Shown here: in pieces, positions 17,301 to 26,764 of the stretch | Layout of the letters: each line of letters opens with the position of its first letter | Numbering within the stretch: position 1 is the stretch's first letter | NCBI GenBank assembly: GCA_002354335.1 | Contig: DELI01000007.1 | Location: 62,001-126,000 of the forward strand | Length of the DNA stretch: 64,000 nucleotides | Source of the DNA: Sphingobacterium sp. UBA2700 | GTDB lineage: Bacteria; Bacteroidota; Bacteroidia; Sphingobacteriales; Sphingobacteriaceae | Direction: 5' to 3' | Notes under the pieces: generated by a model | Told to the model about the DNA's origin: nothing | Seen by the model: the letters and a program-made list of their open reading frames with translations, nothing else | Databases searched by the model: none | Program-made: the position numbers and the translations under genes

Positions 17301-18955
17301 TGATGAAAACTATGAGATACTTAATAGCACTTGTGATGATGGCGATGTTAGCCACATCGTGTAATAAGAAATTAGATATTGCCCCACCTGATAACATCAT
17401 TGATGAGCAAGTGCGGGAGCTGTTGAGAACAGCCGATGAGGAAACAGTAAAAAGTTTATTGAAAAGTATTGCCGATGGACTTCCACCACATATGCGTGGG
17501 GGTGGCTATAATTTCCGCTTCTCTAACATGCTCGACAATACATGGAGCGGGCAGTTGTCGGCACGTATGATGTTAGGTAATGATGTTGTTGTCGGCAACT
17601 GGGCTATCCCGGCGGATAACGATTATTATTCAGGCCAGGACATAACCTCTGAGAATAATGCATCCAACCCGAGCTGGTGGCATCGCGCATTCAGTATGAC
17701 CGTGGCAGCCAATAAAGTCGCCAATATTATTACGCCGGATTTGCTGAAAGAAAACGCCAGCATCACCTTACGCGACTATTCTGGACGTGCCTATTTGATA
17801 CGCGCTTTTGGCTATCTATATGCACAGCAAAACTTCGGAACGAATAAGTTGGGGATGTCTATCTATACGAAGTTCGACGTGGGACAGCCCCTGCAAGAGC
17901 GCTCTTCCGCATTAGCGACGCTTGATTCCATTATCAATTGGGCGACCACCGCAGATGAACTTTTTGCACAGGCCAATATTGGATTCAAAGCAACAAGCAC
18001 ATCGGACCTGACGCGCGGACTTACTAATTACGTCATCGCCAAAGCAGCGCTTTTGGCAGTTGAAGCCGAAGGTGCTAGCCCGGCAAAATACTACAGTATT
18101 GCTTCCGCAGCATGCGATCGCGTCATCAACAGCGGCGCACTCTCTTTAATGAAGGAAGACCAGTATGTGCAAAAACAATCCGGAACGGTGGTCGTGAATG
18201 GACTGACTTTGCCGATCTTTCTTGCCGAGACATCCGGATTCTTAAATTTTGCTAAAAACCCAGAAGCAGCATTCGGTTTCGGCTGGCAGTTTGGCGGCAA
18301 TGGCCCGGCAATAGAGAGCAACCCATGGGGTGGTTCTTATCGTATCGATGACCGATTATTTAATAAAATAGACGATCGTGACTACCGCAAGAAGAACTTC
18401 CATAAAAATAGACCAACCGATTTCCCAACGATTTATTATCCTGGCCCTTCCAACTTTATGAACGGCGGACAGAGTGAGGTTCCTACCTATTGGGTTTCCA
18501 AATTTGCCAATAACGTCGGATTGGGAAGCGTAGTGGGTGCTCAAAATGTTTCCAACCGCAATCGTGCTGACTATGCGATGGTGCGCCTATCGGAGTTCTA
18601 TTTGATGAAAGCAGAAGCGCAGGCGCGTTCCGGAGCGGAAGGCAATGCGAAAACGACTTTAAACACCCTTCTGGCGGCACGTACGGCTGCAGGAAGCAGC
18701 ACGCTGACCGTGGACAATTATGCCAGCATGAGTGGATTGACCGTATTGCAAATGATTCAATTGCAGTCGCGTATCGAGCTTTGGGGCGAAGGAAGCCAAG
18801 AATGGGATAATAACAGACGCTGGAACATCCCGGTAGATCGTAAAGGATCAACTGTTCATTGGAACCCTTCATTGGTTTATCCGGTGTCTTTGATGACGAT
18901 GAAAATTCCGTCAGAGGAGATATCGACCAATCCAAAAAGTCAGCAAAACCCTTAA
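17300..18955 (+). CDS. SusD-like outer-membrane lipoprotein
   Basis: 551 residues. Lipoprotein signal MMKTMRYLIALVMMAMLATSC, then NKKLDIAPPDNIIDEQ. The middle has the SusD helical-repeat character (RAYLIRAFGYLYAQQNFG), and the C-terminus has QLQSRIELWGEGSQEWDNNRRW and ends KIPSEEISTNPKSQQNP. Partner of the upstream SusC, which it overlaps by one base. A strong intrinsic terminator follows 80 bp later, so this is a two-gene operon. Confidence 0.9.
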   Translation: MMKTMRYLIALVMMAMLATSCNKKLDIAPPDNIIDEQVRELLRTADEETVKSLLKSIADGLPPHMRGGGYNFRFSNMLDNTWSGQLSARMMLGNDVVVGNWAIPADNDYYSGQDITSENNASNPSWWHRAFSMTVAANKVANIITPDLLKENASITLRDYSGRAYLIRAFGYLYAQQNFGTNKLGMSIYTKFDVGQPLQERSSALATLDSIINWATTADELFAQANIGFKATSTSDLTRGLTNYVIAKAALLAVEAEGASPAKYYSIASAACDRVINSGALSLMKEDQYVQKQSGTVVVNGLTLPIFLAETSGFLNFAKNPEAAFGFGWQFGGNGPAIESNPWGGSYRIDDRLFNKIDDRDYRKKNFHKNRPTDFPTIYYPGPSNFMNGGQSEVPTYWVSKFANNVGLGSVVGAQNVSNRNRADYAMVRLSEFYLMKAEAQARSGAEGNAKTTLNTLLAARTAAGSSTLTVDNYASMSGLTVLQMIQLQSRIELWGEGSQEWDNNRRWNIPVDRKGSTVHWNPSLVYPVSLMTMKIPSEEISTNPKSQQNP

Positions 18956-19034
18956 GATAGAATCGAAAAGAGATAAATAATTTGTAGGCTTCGATAGCCT
19001 CGAGATAATCAACAAAAAACCAAAAACAACTAGA

Positions 19035-19064
19035 GTAAGCTGCCAATCGGCAGCTTACTTTTTT
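19035..19064 (+). terminator. Intrinsic terminator after the orphan SusC-SusD pair
   Basis: A perfect 10-bp stem GTAAGCTGCC / GGCAGCTTAC (19035-19044 and 19049-19058) with loop AATC is followed directly by six T. Confidence 0.85.
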
Positions 19065-19548
19065 ATGTAAAGGTCTGTTATCAAAGGACCCAAGAGCTCT
19101 CATTCCTGTGGCTGTTTCAATGGCATATGAAAGGTTTTATATCACCCTTCTCTTCTCTATTTAGAGAAAATAAGCTTTCAAAAGACGAATCGACTTCAGG
19201 ATATCAAAGAACAGTTTCTGCCGAACCCTCACGGAGCGGAATAAAATATCTGGTTGATTCAAACAATCAATCCAGTATATCTTACCCCACAAAACTATAG
19301 CAAGAGCCATTCAAAGTATGTTAATTAAGCTTTATCGTTTTATGAACCTGTATTAGCAGGCATCGTTTACCCCTTTATTTTTAAATATGGTATTTCAATT
19401 GTATCGCTATTCCTTGGGAGGAGTAAGGGTTGCCTCACTTATCAATGCACATGCGTAAAGCCACAACAAAAGGCGCCTCCTTTCGAAAGCGCCCTTAACC
19501 AAGTTAAAATATAACAAACAGTGTTATGAATAAAGATCTTTTCCTCGT
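19065..19548. other. Convergent intergenic region without a gene
   Basis: 484 bp between convergent operons. I see no supported gene. It holds the minus-strand terminator at 19472-19493; the rest is AT-rich without obvious structure. Confidence 0.6.
19472..19493 (-). terminator. Probable terminator of the ribose/ADP-ribose operon
   Basis: On the minus strand GGCGC and GCGCC arms (19489-19493 with 19472-19476) enclose the self-complementary TTTCGAAA and are followed by TTTTG. It lies 56 bp after the stop at 19549. Confidence 0.55.
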
Positions 19549-21102
19549 TTAATGAACATGCTGCTCAATCCCTTTATTCGGCTGATCAGAATAGATGATA
19601 TAACTATTCATATCTACCCAATACCCAGGCTTTTCTTCCGTCTGCACGAGCTTTACTTTATGCTTTCCTTTTGGAAGATCATACACCCAAAAGATCTCAT
19701 CTTTTCTCCTCAAATAGTTTGTCGGATGTATAAATGATGCATGTTTCTTACCATCAATATAGATATCCAGCGGGATATCAAAATCAGGCATGCTCTTCTC
19801 ATTTTTCTTAGCAGCACCTACCAGTACAAAACCTGTACCCTCGATCTCAAACTCATAGCTACCTTTCAACTGCTTGTTCACCCCCACTTTACGAACAGGG
19901 TAAACCCCATCAAAAGCCTTCTCGAATCGTACGGCAACAGGTTGCTGAACCTTAATCTCCACGTCGTTCTTACTCACTTTTCCGCCATTACGTTTAATCA
20001 TCTCTAGCGCATGGTTGAAGCTCATTTTATATACACGGTTCAACGATGTTTTAGTGTATTTGAAATCGATGTCTTCCGCTTCAGCCAATCCCATTTTCCA
20101 ATATTTAGGGATCTTGCTGTAGCCATACATCGTGCCCAGGATACCTGCGGCACTTGCCGGATTACAGTCTGAATCCTGACCAGCACGTGTAGAAATCTCT
20201 AAGGTTTGTGTGAAATCACCCGCGCCATATAAAAGGCCAAGCACAACATAAGCCGCATTCACTTTCGCGTCGATGTTGTAAGGCATGTGCACGCCTTCAG
20301 GACAGCCAACTTCTTCAGCCCATTTTTGCTGAATTTCAAACCAGTTGCGCTTCCAGTTGTCCGGATGTTCTTTATGCCACTGAATCACATCAGCAATACA
20401 TTGATAGAATTCGCTTTCTGCCGGAATAGTCTTCAATGCTTCCGTAACGATGTAATTGATGTCGTCAGAAACAAAGGCTAAGGTGTACATGGCGCCAATA
20501 TAAACACCACCATACCAGCCGTCGCCATAGTTCATGATGTGACCGATCTTATCACTGATATCCGACGCGGTATTTGGCATACCAGGACTCATTAAGCCCG
20601 CGAAGTCAGCCTCGATTTGATAGTCAATATCATCCGCATGCGGATTGTTCTTCCAGTGGCCCGATTCCGGAGCCTTTATGCCTGTCAAAATATTATAGCG
20701 TGCAGCTTGATTCGCGTGCCATAGCGAGTAGCTTGCATTCGCAAATGCATTCGCGAAAGAGTCTACTGGTGCATCCATACCCACACGATCATAAACCTCA
20801 ACGAAGGTCAGATCCATATAGATATCATCATATAAATGCGGATTATGAACCATCGTACTTTTGATATAGCCATCGTACCAGGCGAGGTTCTCATAGTCTT
20901 GAATGAACGTGCCACGGTATCGGAATTCTGTTGGACCACCAAAGGTTACACCAATGGTCTGCCCCGCCCATCCGCCTTTAATCTTATCTTGTAATTCCGC
21001 CTTTGTCAGCTTGACTTTCGCAGGCTGTTGGGCAACGACTACATTGCCAGCACAGATTAAACCAACTCCTAATAAAAGGGTACTCCAAAGCGATCTTTTC
21101 AT
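19549..21102 (-). CDS. Secreted ADP-ribosylglycohydrolase-family protein with C-terminal beta domain
   Basis: 517 residues with a signal peptide (ending NVVVAQQ). Residues about 30-370 are an ADP-ribosylglycohydrolase fold: GGWAGQTIGVTFGGPTEF at the start, DDIYMDLTFVEV and ADDIDYQIEADF acid clusters, and AGQDSDCNPASAAGILG as the C-terminal metal-binding motif. Residues about 385-510 form an added beta-rich domain (YEFEIEGTGFVLVG; GKHKVKLVQ) that may bind carbohydrate. Enzymes of this family cleave N- or O-glycosidic bonds to ADP-ribose. Here an exported form next to a sugar transporter and ribokinase suggests release of ribose from ADP-ribosylated or nucleoside-like material. It is the last gene of the minus-strand operon. 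Confidence 0.85.
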   Translation of the reverse strand: MKRSLWSTLLLGVGLICAGNVVVAQQPAKVKLTKAELQDKIKGGWAGQTIGVTFGGPTEFRYRGTFIQDYENLAWYDGYIKSTMVHNPHLYDDIYMDLTFVEVYDRVGMDAPVDSFANAFANASYSLWHANQAARYNILTGIKAPESGHWKNNPHADDIDYQIEADFAGLMSPGMPNTASDISDKIGHIMNYGDGWYGGVYIGAMYTLAFVSDDINYIVTEALKTIPAESEFYQCIADVIQWHKEHPDNWKRNWFEIQQKWAEEVGCPEGVHMPYNIDAKVNAAYVVLGLLYGAGDFTQTLEISTRAGQDSDCNPASAAGILGTMYGYSKIPKYWKMGLAEAEDIDFKYTKTSLNRVYKMSFNHALEMIKRNGGKVSKNDVEIKVQQPVAVRFEKAFDGVYPVRKVGVNKQLKGSYEFEIEGTGFVLVGAAKKNEKSMPDFDIPLDIYIDGKKHASFIHPTNYLRRKDEIFWVYDLPKGKHKVKLVQTEEKPGYWVDMNSYIIYSDQPNKGIEQHVH

Positions 21103-21153
21103 GTTTTTCTTTTTATTATAGGTTTGTATTTATTTTCTTTTTGAATGTTACAA

Positions 21154-22158
21154 CTAGCTCCCTGACCAAATAATAAGGCCCAACCCGGCGATAAAGCACA
21201 GAAACATCGCCAGCAACAGGGAATTTACCTTACTGTCGGCTCCTTTGAATTCTTTCCATACCAGTACGCCCCATAGAGCAGCGACCAGAGTCGCCCCCTG
21301 TCCCAAGCCATAGGAAATAGCTGGGCCCGCTTTACCGGCTGCAATCAGATTTAGAATGTTGCCCAAGCCCCAAATACTTCCACCCAGGATACCAATTAAG
21401 TGATAGCGGAATGAACCCGCAAAATACTCGCTATAGGTTAGCGGTTTGCCCTCCAACGGTTTTTTCATCAGTACACTGTTGAAAACGATGTTGCTCAGGA
21501 AAATTCCTACAGCAAATACCACAAAAGCGCTATAAGGCGTCATTTTACCAGCCGCCGGCTGTTGGAAATTTTCTAAATCCATACCTGATGCCAGGAAAGG
21601 ATAGAACGAGGACATCAAGAAACCAGCGATAACCGATATGATGATCCACTTTCCGATGCCTGCTTTTTCGCTTCCGCCTTTATGCTTTTTGAAGGCAACA
21701 GCGTTCAGGATGATTGCCAAAGTGACCAAGCCAACACCCAAAAACAAAAGGGTAGGGTCGCCTTTCTGCTGAATCATATAGTTAAAAAACACGCCCGCAA
21801 CCAAGGCAATACCGATGCCAATGGGGAAGGCAACAGACATCCCTGCTGCCGCAATGGCTGCCGTTAAAAGGATATTAGCCAGGTTGAAGAGCACGCCGCT
21901 CAATAAGGCATTTAAAATATTGCTTGAACTCGTCTGGGCTATATCTTCTAGAAAAGGTCTCCCTTGTTCGCCCATGCTGCCCAGAGTAAAGGCGCTCAGT
22001 AGGGAAAAAATGAGGATACCGATTACATAATCCCAATAAAAAAGCTCAAAACGCCAGCCCTTTTGACTGATCTTTTGTGTGTTTGCCCAAGACCCCCAAC
22101 AGATCATGGTGATAAAGCAAAACAGCACTGCCACATTATAATCAGATACAATAAACAT
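21154..22158 (-). CDS. GRP/RhaT-type sugar transporter, probably for ribose
   Basis: 334 residues with ten predicted membrane segments and almost no signal beyond them. It resembles the glucose/ribose porter (RbsU/GlcU) and L-rhamnose transporter group of the drug/metabolite transporter superfamily (ICWGSWANTQK; GGSIWGLGNILNLIAAGKAGPAISYGLGQ). It lies 36 bp downstream of ribokinase and 51 bp upstream of the ADP-ribosylglycohydrolase, so ribose is the best guess for its substrate. It acts in the inner membrane. Transport of another pentose or nucleoside is possible. Confidence 0.82.
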   Translation of the reverse strand: MFIVSDYNVAVLFCFITMICWGSWANTQKISQKGWRFELFYWDYVIGILIFSLLSAFTLGSMGEQGRPFLEDIAQTSSSNILNALLSGVLFNLANILLTAAIAAAGMSVAFPIGIGIALVAGVFFNYMIQQKGDPTLLFLGVGLVTLAIILNAVAFKKHKGGSEKAGIGKWIIISVIAGFLMSSFYPFLASGMDLENFQQPAAGKMTPYSAFVVFAVGIFLSNIVFNSVLMKKPLEGKPLTYSEYFAGSFRYHLIGILGGSIWGLGNILNLIAAGKAGPAISYGLGQGATLVAALWGVLVWKEFKGADSKVNSLLLAMFLCFIAGLGLIIWSGS

Positions 22159-22194
22159 AATTCTTCGGTTTAAAGGTTATCCATCCCTAATGAC

Positions 22195-23112
22195 TTAGTC
22201 AAAGTAGGTCAGGAGAATTTCATTTCTATATGGAATAGAAGACTGAGCTCCCATTTTTGTCACCGCAATAGCAGCCGCGCGGCAGGCAAAAGTAACCGCA
22301 TTTTTCAGGCTCTTGCCTTCTGATAATGCAACGGCAAACGCTCCGTTAAATACATCGCCTGCGGCGGTACTGTCTACTGCTTCTACTTTTGGCGCTTCAA
22401 TATGCTGCACATCGTCTTCCGTGAGCAAAATAGCACCTTCTTCGCCCAAAGTGATAATGACCGTTTTGACCCCCAGCGCTTGAATTTTCTTCGCCGCAGC
22501 AATGGCGCTATCCACATCGCTGATGGGATGCTTGGATAAGGCTTCCGCTTCGTGCGCATTCGGTGTAATGATATCTATCTTATCCAACAATTTGGATACT
22601 GCCGCATTCATGGGTGCGGGATTTAAAATCACGGTAATCTGCTTCGAGCGCGCATACCTGATGGCCGCCTCGACCGTTTCCATCGGAATTTCCAACTGCA
22701 CCAGCAATACGCCAGCCTGCGGATACTTGTCGAAAGCATCCTGTACGTTCGCCTCGTTCAAGAAAGCGTTCGCCCCAGGAGCAACAACAATGCTATTTTC
22801 GCCCTTATCATCCACCGTGATCAAGGCAATGCCCGAAGGGCTGTTCATCTCTGCATAGATCCCGCCGATATCGACACCTTCATCGTCGAAAATCTTTGAT
22901 GACTGCTTCCCGAAGATGTCATTGCCTATCTTGCTGATGAACGTTACATCGCCACCGAGACGAGCCACAGCAACGGCCTGGTTGGCGCCTTTGCCGCCGG
23001 GGTTCATAAAAAAAGTACCCCCCAAAACGGTCTCCCCTGGTTTAGGAATATGATCTGTTTTGACGACCATGTCCATATTTGTGCTGCCGACTACGACTAT
23101 TTTATTTTTCAT
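22195..23112 (-). CDS. rbsK: Ribokinase
   Basis: 305 residues of the PfkB carbohydrate-kinase family. The first signature is NPGGKGANQAVAVARLGG (about 37-54) and the second DSTAAGDVFNGAF (about 247-259), with D253 as the catalytic base. It phosphorylates D-ribose to ribose 5-phosphate in the cytoplasm. The start MKNKIVVVGSTNMDMVV is the usual ribokinase N-terminus. It is the promoter-proximal gene of a three-gene operon with the transporter and ADP-ribosylglycohydrolase. A deoxyribokinase role is possible but less likely. Confidence 0.9.
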   Translation of the reverse strand: MKNKIVVVGSTNMDMVVKTDHIPKPGETVLGGTFFMNPGGKGANQAVAVARLGGDVTFISKIGNDIFGKQSSKIFDDEGVDIGGIYAEMNSPSGIALITVDDKGENSIVVAPGANAFLNEANVQDAFDKYPQAGVLLVQLEIPMETVEAAIRYARSKQITVILNPAPMNAAVSKLLDKIDIITPNAHEAEALSKHPISDVDSAIAAAKKIQALGVKTVIITLGEEGAILLTEDDVQHIEAPKVEAVDSTAAGDVFNGAFAVALSEGKSLKNAVTFACRAAAIAVTKMGAQSSIPYRNEILLTYFD

Positions 23113-23288
23113 GTTTGCTTAGGTTTATTTGAAAAGATTCCTAAAATTAAATGCAAACCCATAAATAAAAAGACAAAAAGTTTAGTTATCATATATTCCT
23201 AATTGCAATAAATGCTATTAAGTAAGGTTGCATTTTATTAATAATTAGTATATTAGTGTTTGTAAAACCTACAATTCTCGATAAACCT

Positions 23289-24758
23289 ATGTCCTACCAA
23301 GATCTTGAAAAACTGATATATTCCCTGTCCTCATCGGAGAAAAAGCAATTCCAGCTCTATACGAACCAATCGAAGAATGAAAAATACTATGCATTGCTCT
23401 TCCAAATCATTCTGGAACATAGAAACAAGCAGGGTTCCCAATGGCAGCAGGATTTTCGACAGCGATATCCCGGCGTATCCTTAGAAAGCACGGCAAATTA
23501 CCTCTTTAAAGTACTTACCGATGTGCTGTTGCAAATCCGGATCGAACAAGACTCCTGGTTTCAACAGTATTATGGTCTGATGAAGGCGCGTTTATGTTTC
23601 GAACGCTCTATTCCAGACAAGGGTCTGAAAGAGATACAGGCGGTATATAAAAAAGCGAATCAAACGGAAAACTTCATTAATAAATACAGCGCGTTGCGCA
23701 TGGAATTGGACGTGCTTCACAGTTCAAAATTCTCGAATTATAATGAGCAGGAAATCGTCGACAAGCAAATGGAGGCGAAATTGGCGCTTCAATCCATTCG
23801 CGAAGTGCAGGAGCATTACAGTCTTTACGAGCAATTAAATATCCGTTTGGCCCATAACCCTACATTGGATCAATATACAGATGATTTGATCCTTGGCGAG
23901 TTGAGTTTATCTTTTCGGGGCAATAAGAGCCGCTTCGAAACACAGAAGCTACATTTGCTTTTTCAGGCTTTTTATTTCATTCATAAAGGCGAGTACCGCT
24001 CGGCATTGCAGATTTTTAAGGAGCTCTCGAAGTTATTTGAAGCGAATCTTTCCATGTGGAACTTCCCACCCTATGATTACCTATCAACATTAGATGGTAT
24101 CTTGAACAGTCTTGGAAATATGAGGCAATACACGGAAATGCAGGGTTACATTGATAAACTGGCTGAGTTGCAGCGAGGCAATTATACCGAACATTTTCAC
24201 AACCTGGCAAAGCTTACTATCGCTTGCTATGAATTGCAGAAGCTGCTTGGCGAGCGGAAGATTAGCGAAGCGGCAGAATTTATCCAAAATGCCAAAGAAA
24301 GTCACCTGCAGATCCATATCGGGGATGTGGAGAAGACCATGGAATGGTATTTCTTACTGGCTTCCACCAGTTTCTATTCCGGTAATTATGCAGCATGCAA
24401 AAAGATATTGAATGAAATGTTTGATCATTGTGTCCATGGCACGCGCTACAGCATTTATCGAGCGGCCAAATTACTCTATCTAAAAACAATATACGAGCTG
24501 CACGATTGCGATTACATGGAATCGGAAGTGCGCGCACATAAAAGGCAGTTGCAGAAACTCGGCAAGCGGTATAACACGGAAAACATGGTATTTCGATTAA
24601 TTGCGACCGAACCAAAGCGGCGTGGCAACGAATGGAAAAGGAAAACGCTCGGCAGCTATCAAAGTCAATTGATGGAACTGCAAGCCAACCAAAAGGGCGA
24701 GCCACTATTGCGTTATTTCGACTATGAGAGCTGGGTGAACCGATTACTGAAAACCTAA
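23289..24758 (+). CDS. Helical-repeat (TPR-like) protein of unknown function
   Basis: The ATG at 23289 (MSYQDLEKLIYSLSSSEKKQF) is preferred over a GTG 33 bp upstream. The protein is about 489 residues, soluble, and almost all alpha-helical, with paired-helix periodicity suggesting divergent TPRs. The first 25 residues (LEKLIYSLSSSEKKQFQLY) recall an N-terminus I associate with large Bacteroidota cytoplasmic repeat proteins. No enzymatic motif or classical HTH is visible. It is divergent from the ribokinase operon across 176 bp, so a regulatory or scaffold role in ribose use is a guess from context. Confidence 0.7.
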   Translation: MSYQDLEKLIYSLSSSEKKQFQLYTNQSKNEKYYALLFQIILEHRNKQGSQWQQDFRQRYPGVSLESTANYLFKVLTDVLLQIRIEQDSWFQQYYGLMKARLCFERSIPDKGLKEIQAVYKKANQTENFINKYSALRMELDVLHSSKFSNYNEQEIVDKQMEAKLALQSIREVQEHYSLYEQLNIRLAHNPTLDQYTDDLILGELSLSFRGNKSRFETQKLHLLFQAFYFIHKGEYRSALQIFKELSKLFEANLSMWNFPPYDYLSTLDGILNSLGNMRQYTEMQGYIDKLAELQRGNYTEHFHNLAKLTIACYELQKLLGERKISEAAEFIQNAKESHLQIHIGDVEKTMEWYFLLASTSFYSGNYAACKKILNEMFDHCVHGTRYSIYRAAKLLYLKTIYELHDCDYMESEVRAHKRQLQKLGKRYNTENMVFRLIATEPKRRGNEWKRKTLGSYQSQLMELQANQKGEPLLRYFDYESWVNRLLKT

Positions 24759-24765
24759 CAGCATG

Positions 24766-25269
24766 CTAGGAGCGTTTTTTTGCGCGCTGAATCAGTTTTA
24801 ATAAATAGTCTCTGTTTTTTGAAGAGCTGACACCTTTTGGAAGGCGGCTACCTATGCTGCGGTTCATATACAATATTCCCGAGCGTCGGCGGTGCTGATC
24901 TTTGATATGTCGTTCGATAACCTCCAAGTGTTGTTCATTATATGCCCATAGCAGTCCATGCACCGTGTCCATTTGATACCAAACGCTGAAACCAAAGAAG
25001 GGATCGATTGGCGCATTCATATGGAGAACGCGACCGTATACAGCTTTCCCACGGCTGTTCTGGTAGAAGAGAACTTTCGGTGTATTCGCCAGCCGTATCG
25101 CATATCCGCAAGAAGAACACGAAAACCGAACCCGCTCTTCGATTTCATCTCTCGACGCATTCGCCATCGCCCCAATAACCAATGCTTTCTTCTGACATTT
25201 TGGACATAGCACATCAATGCGCTCTATAAAATCGCTATTTTGAACCGAATAGGCGTTAACTGACTCCAT
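24766..25269 (-). CDS. Zinc-ribbon protein of unknown function
   Basis: 167 residues. CPKC at about 21-24 and CSSC at about 50-53 form a zinc ribbon resembling those of transcription or replication proteins. The rest (FFGFSVWYQMDTVHGLLWAYNEQHLEVIERHIKDQHRRR) is mixed and ends in a basic tail (LIQRAKKRS). It converges with the helical-repeat gene, 7 bp apart, and a repeat-rich gap lies upstream. I know similar short zinc-ribbon proteins in this phylum only as hypothetical. No function is proposed. Confidence 0.65.
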   Translation of the reverse strand: MESVNAYSVQNSDFIERIDVLCPKCQKKALVIGAMANASRDEIEERVRFSCSSCGYAIRLANTPKVLFYQNSRGKAVYGRVLHMNAPIDPFFGFSVWYQMDTVHGLLWAYNEQHLEVIERHIKDQHRRRSGILYMNRSIGSRLPKGVSSSKNRDYLLKLIQRAKKRS

Positions 25270-25427
25270 TTGTTAATTCGTAGATCGTTTTTATTGTAGG
25301 GTAGATGGTCATATCTTATTGCAAAGATAGAGCTTGATAAGCGCAGCACTAATACCTAGTATCAGGTATTTTTTAATGTTTGGTTATTCATTGTACGAGA
25401 ATCTGACGGCTCTTGTTTTGGTTAGTC

Positions 25428-25498
25428 CCCTTTCAAAGCCCTTTCAAACCCAATGTATAACCCTTTCATAACCGCTCGGAAAGGGCTAAGCATTGGGT
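25428..25498. repeat. REP-like palindromic intergenic repeat, copy 1
   Basis: A 71-bp unit of two CCCTTTC direct repeats followed by a hairpin: ACCCAATG (25448) pairs with CATTGGGT (25491) and CCCTTTC with GAAAGGG around CATAACCGCTCG. A second copy of the same length lies at 47817-47887; by hand about 56 of 71 positions agree. Confidence 0.75.
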
Positions 25499-25542
25499 GT
25501 GGAAGGAGAGAGGATGGGGATTTAGACCTTTGATATTAGAAC

Positions 25543-25671
25543 GTGTCTTGAACCAGGATAGGAAGGATTTAAGGGTTGGCAGTATCGGGCGTGTTGTCTT
25601 CCGTTCCTGATATTCAAAACAGACAGGGGTCTAAAATCTAACGTCTAAAATCTCATATCTAATATCTAATT
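25543..25671. repeat. Second repeat-like block, with tandem TCTAA-rich units
   Basis: The right part reads GTCTAAAATCTAA, CGTCTAAAATCTCA, TATCTAATATCTAAT, a degenerate tandem array. The left part has GTCTTGAACCAGGATAGGAA facing TTCCTGATATTCAAAACAGAC, an imperfect inverted repeat. Such blocks are common as dispersed intergenic repeats in Sphingobacteriales as I recall. No gene is present. Confidence 0.5.
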
Positions 25672-26764
25672 ATGGAATCTTCTTTGTTTTTTTGATTACT
25701 TTTTCCCTATAATCGTGGGGGCTGCATTTCTTTTCGATCTTGAAATGCCTGTAGAAGGAAGCTCGTGAATTGAAACCACATTGAAAGGCCAGTTCGTCGA
25801 TAGCGATATTCAGCACCTCTTTTTCCAATTCCAGACAAGCCGCGTCGATTCGTAGAATATTGATGGCTTGTATAAATCCGAATCCAAATAAGCTTTTGAA
25901 TAATAGATTAATCTGTTGCTGCGTTAATTTGAGATCTTTTTTTATTTTCTCGACGTTGAAGGCAGCGGCTAGATAGGGGTGAGTTGCGAGATATTGCAAG
26001 ATTTTCTCTTGGTCGTTGCTGTGGGGGAGGTTTGTTTTAATCCCGATGGAGGGAATCGCTTGCTGAATATGATTAATCCTGCTGATCAAGCTGCTGTCGG
26101 AACTGAGATGACGATTCAGGAGGTTGAAGAAATAGTTGTGTATGATTATCATGACGATCAACATGATCAGGTAGACGAAGTTGCTGGATGCGCCATAGGT
26201 TTTAGACAGCGAAGATCCGTTGTAGGACAGGGCATAGGGTATTTCGAAGGAAGCCAACAGCAGCATCATCATGGTAAAGAAGAAGTACTTTTTTTGATTC
26301 GGATTATTCTCTCTCACCTTCGAGGTTGCTTTAAACAAAAGGACGGTGGGATAGAGAAGCCAACTGATGCCAAAGGAGATGTATAAGATTTTTAGATAAG
26401 CTATGCCGTATAGGTTTCTGAATTCTTCGGAAACAAGAAAGATAATATAGACGCTTAGAAATAAGAAAAAGGGCAGAAGATTGTAGAAAAGGGTCTGTTT
26501 CGAGAATTTGTCGTGATCCATAGAAACAAATAACTGGAAAAGTAAAGGGCCGTAAATCAGGCCGACCGGCGCGCCCAGATCGACATACCTTAATTGGGGT
26601 ATAATTTCTCTGAAGATGCCCCCATAAATCGCATGAAGTCCAACAAGGCAGTTGAAAATAAGAATGACTTCGTCGAATTTTGTTTTTAAGGGGAGTCGTT
26701 TGTAGTAGCGTAAATTAATACAGCTAAAAACGACGATAACCGTAAATAAGATTAAACTGAACAT
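25670..26764 (-). CDS. AraC-family regulator with N-terminal membrane domain
   Basis: The ATG at 26764 (MFSLILFTVIVVFSCINLRYY) is preferred over one 57 bp upstream, giving 364 residues. The first about 215 residues contain seven or so membrane segments, and the last about 100 an AraC HTH domain (LTQQQINLLFKSLFGFGFIQ, then IAIDELAFQCGFNSRASFYRHFK). Membrane-anchored AraC proteins of this type are common in Bacteroidota. It is divergent from the third SusC-SusD pair across 418 bp, so it is the natural candidate regulator of that pair. The signal it senses is unknown. Confidence 0.85.
   Translation of the reverse strand: MFSLILFTVIVVFSCINLRYYKRLPLKTKFDEVILIFNCLVGLHAIYGGIFREIIPQLRYVDLGAPVGLIYGPLLFQLFVSMDHDKFSKQTLFYNLLPFFLFLSVYIIFLVSEEFRNLYGIAYLKILYISFGISWLLYPTVLLFKATSKVRENNPNQKKYFFFTMMMLLLASFEIPYALSYNGSSLSKTYGASSNFVYLIMLIVMIIIHNYFFNLLNRHLSSDSSLISRINHIQQAIPSIGIKTNLPHSNDQEKILQYLATHPYLAAAFNVEKIKKDLKLTQQQINLLFKSLFGFGFIQAINILRIDAACLELEKEVLNIAIDELAFQCGFNSRASFYRHFKIEKKCSPHDYREKVIKKTKKIP

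Noticed and set aside
18483..19103. 206-codon minus-strand frame overlapping the end of susD
   Set aside because: It is antisense to conserved SusD sequence, crosses the terminator hairpin and has no recognisable domain.
24280..24705. 141-codon minus-strand frame inside the helical-repeat gene
   Set aside because: Shadow frame with Cys/His/Arg-rich composition typical of antisense reading.
25979..26386. 135-codon plus-strand frame inside the AraC-type gene
   Set aside because: Antisense to membrane and HTH coding sequence; Gln/Glu/His-rich shadow.
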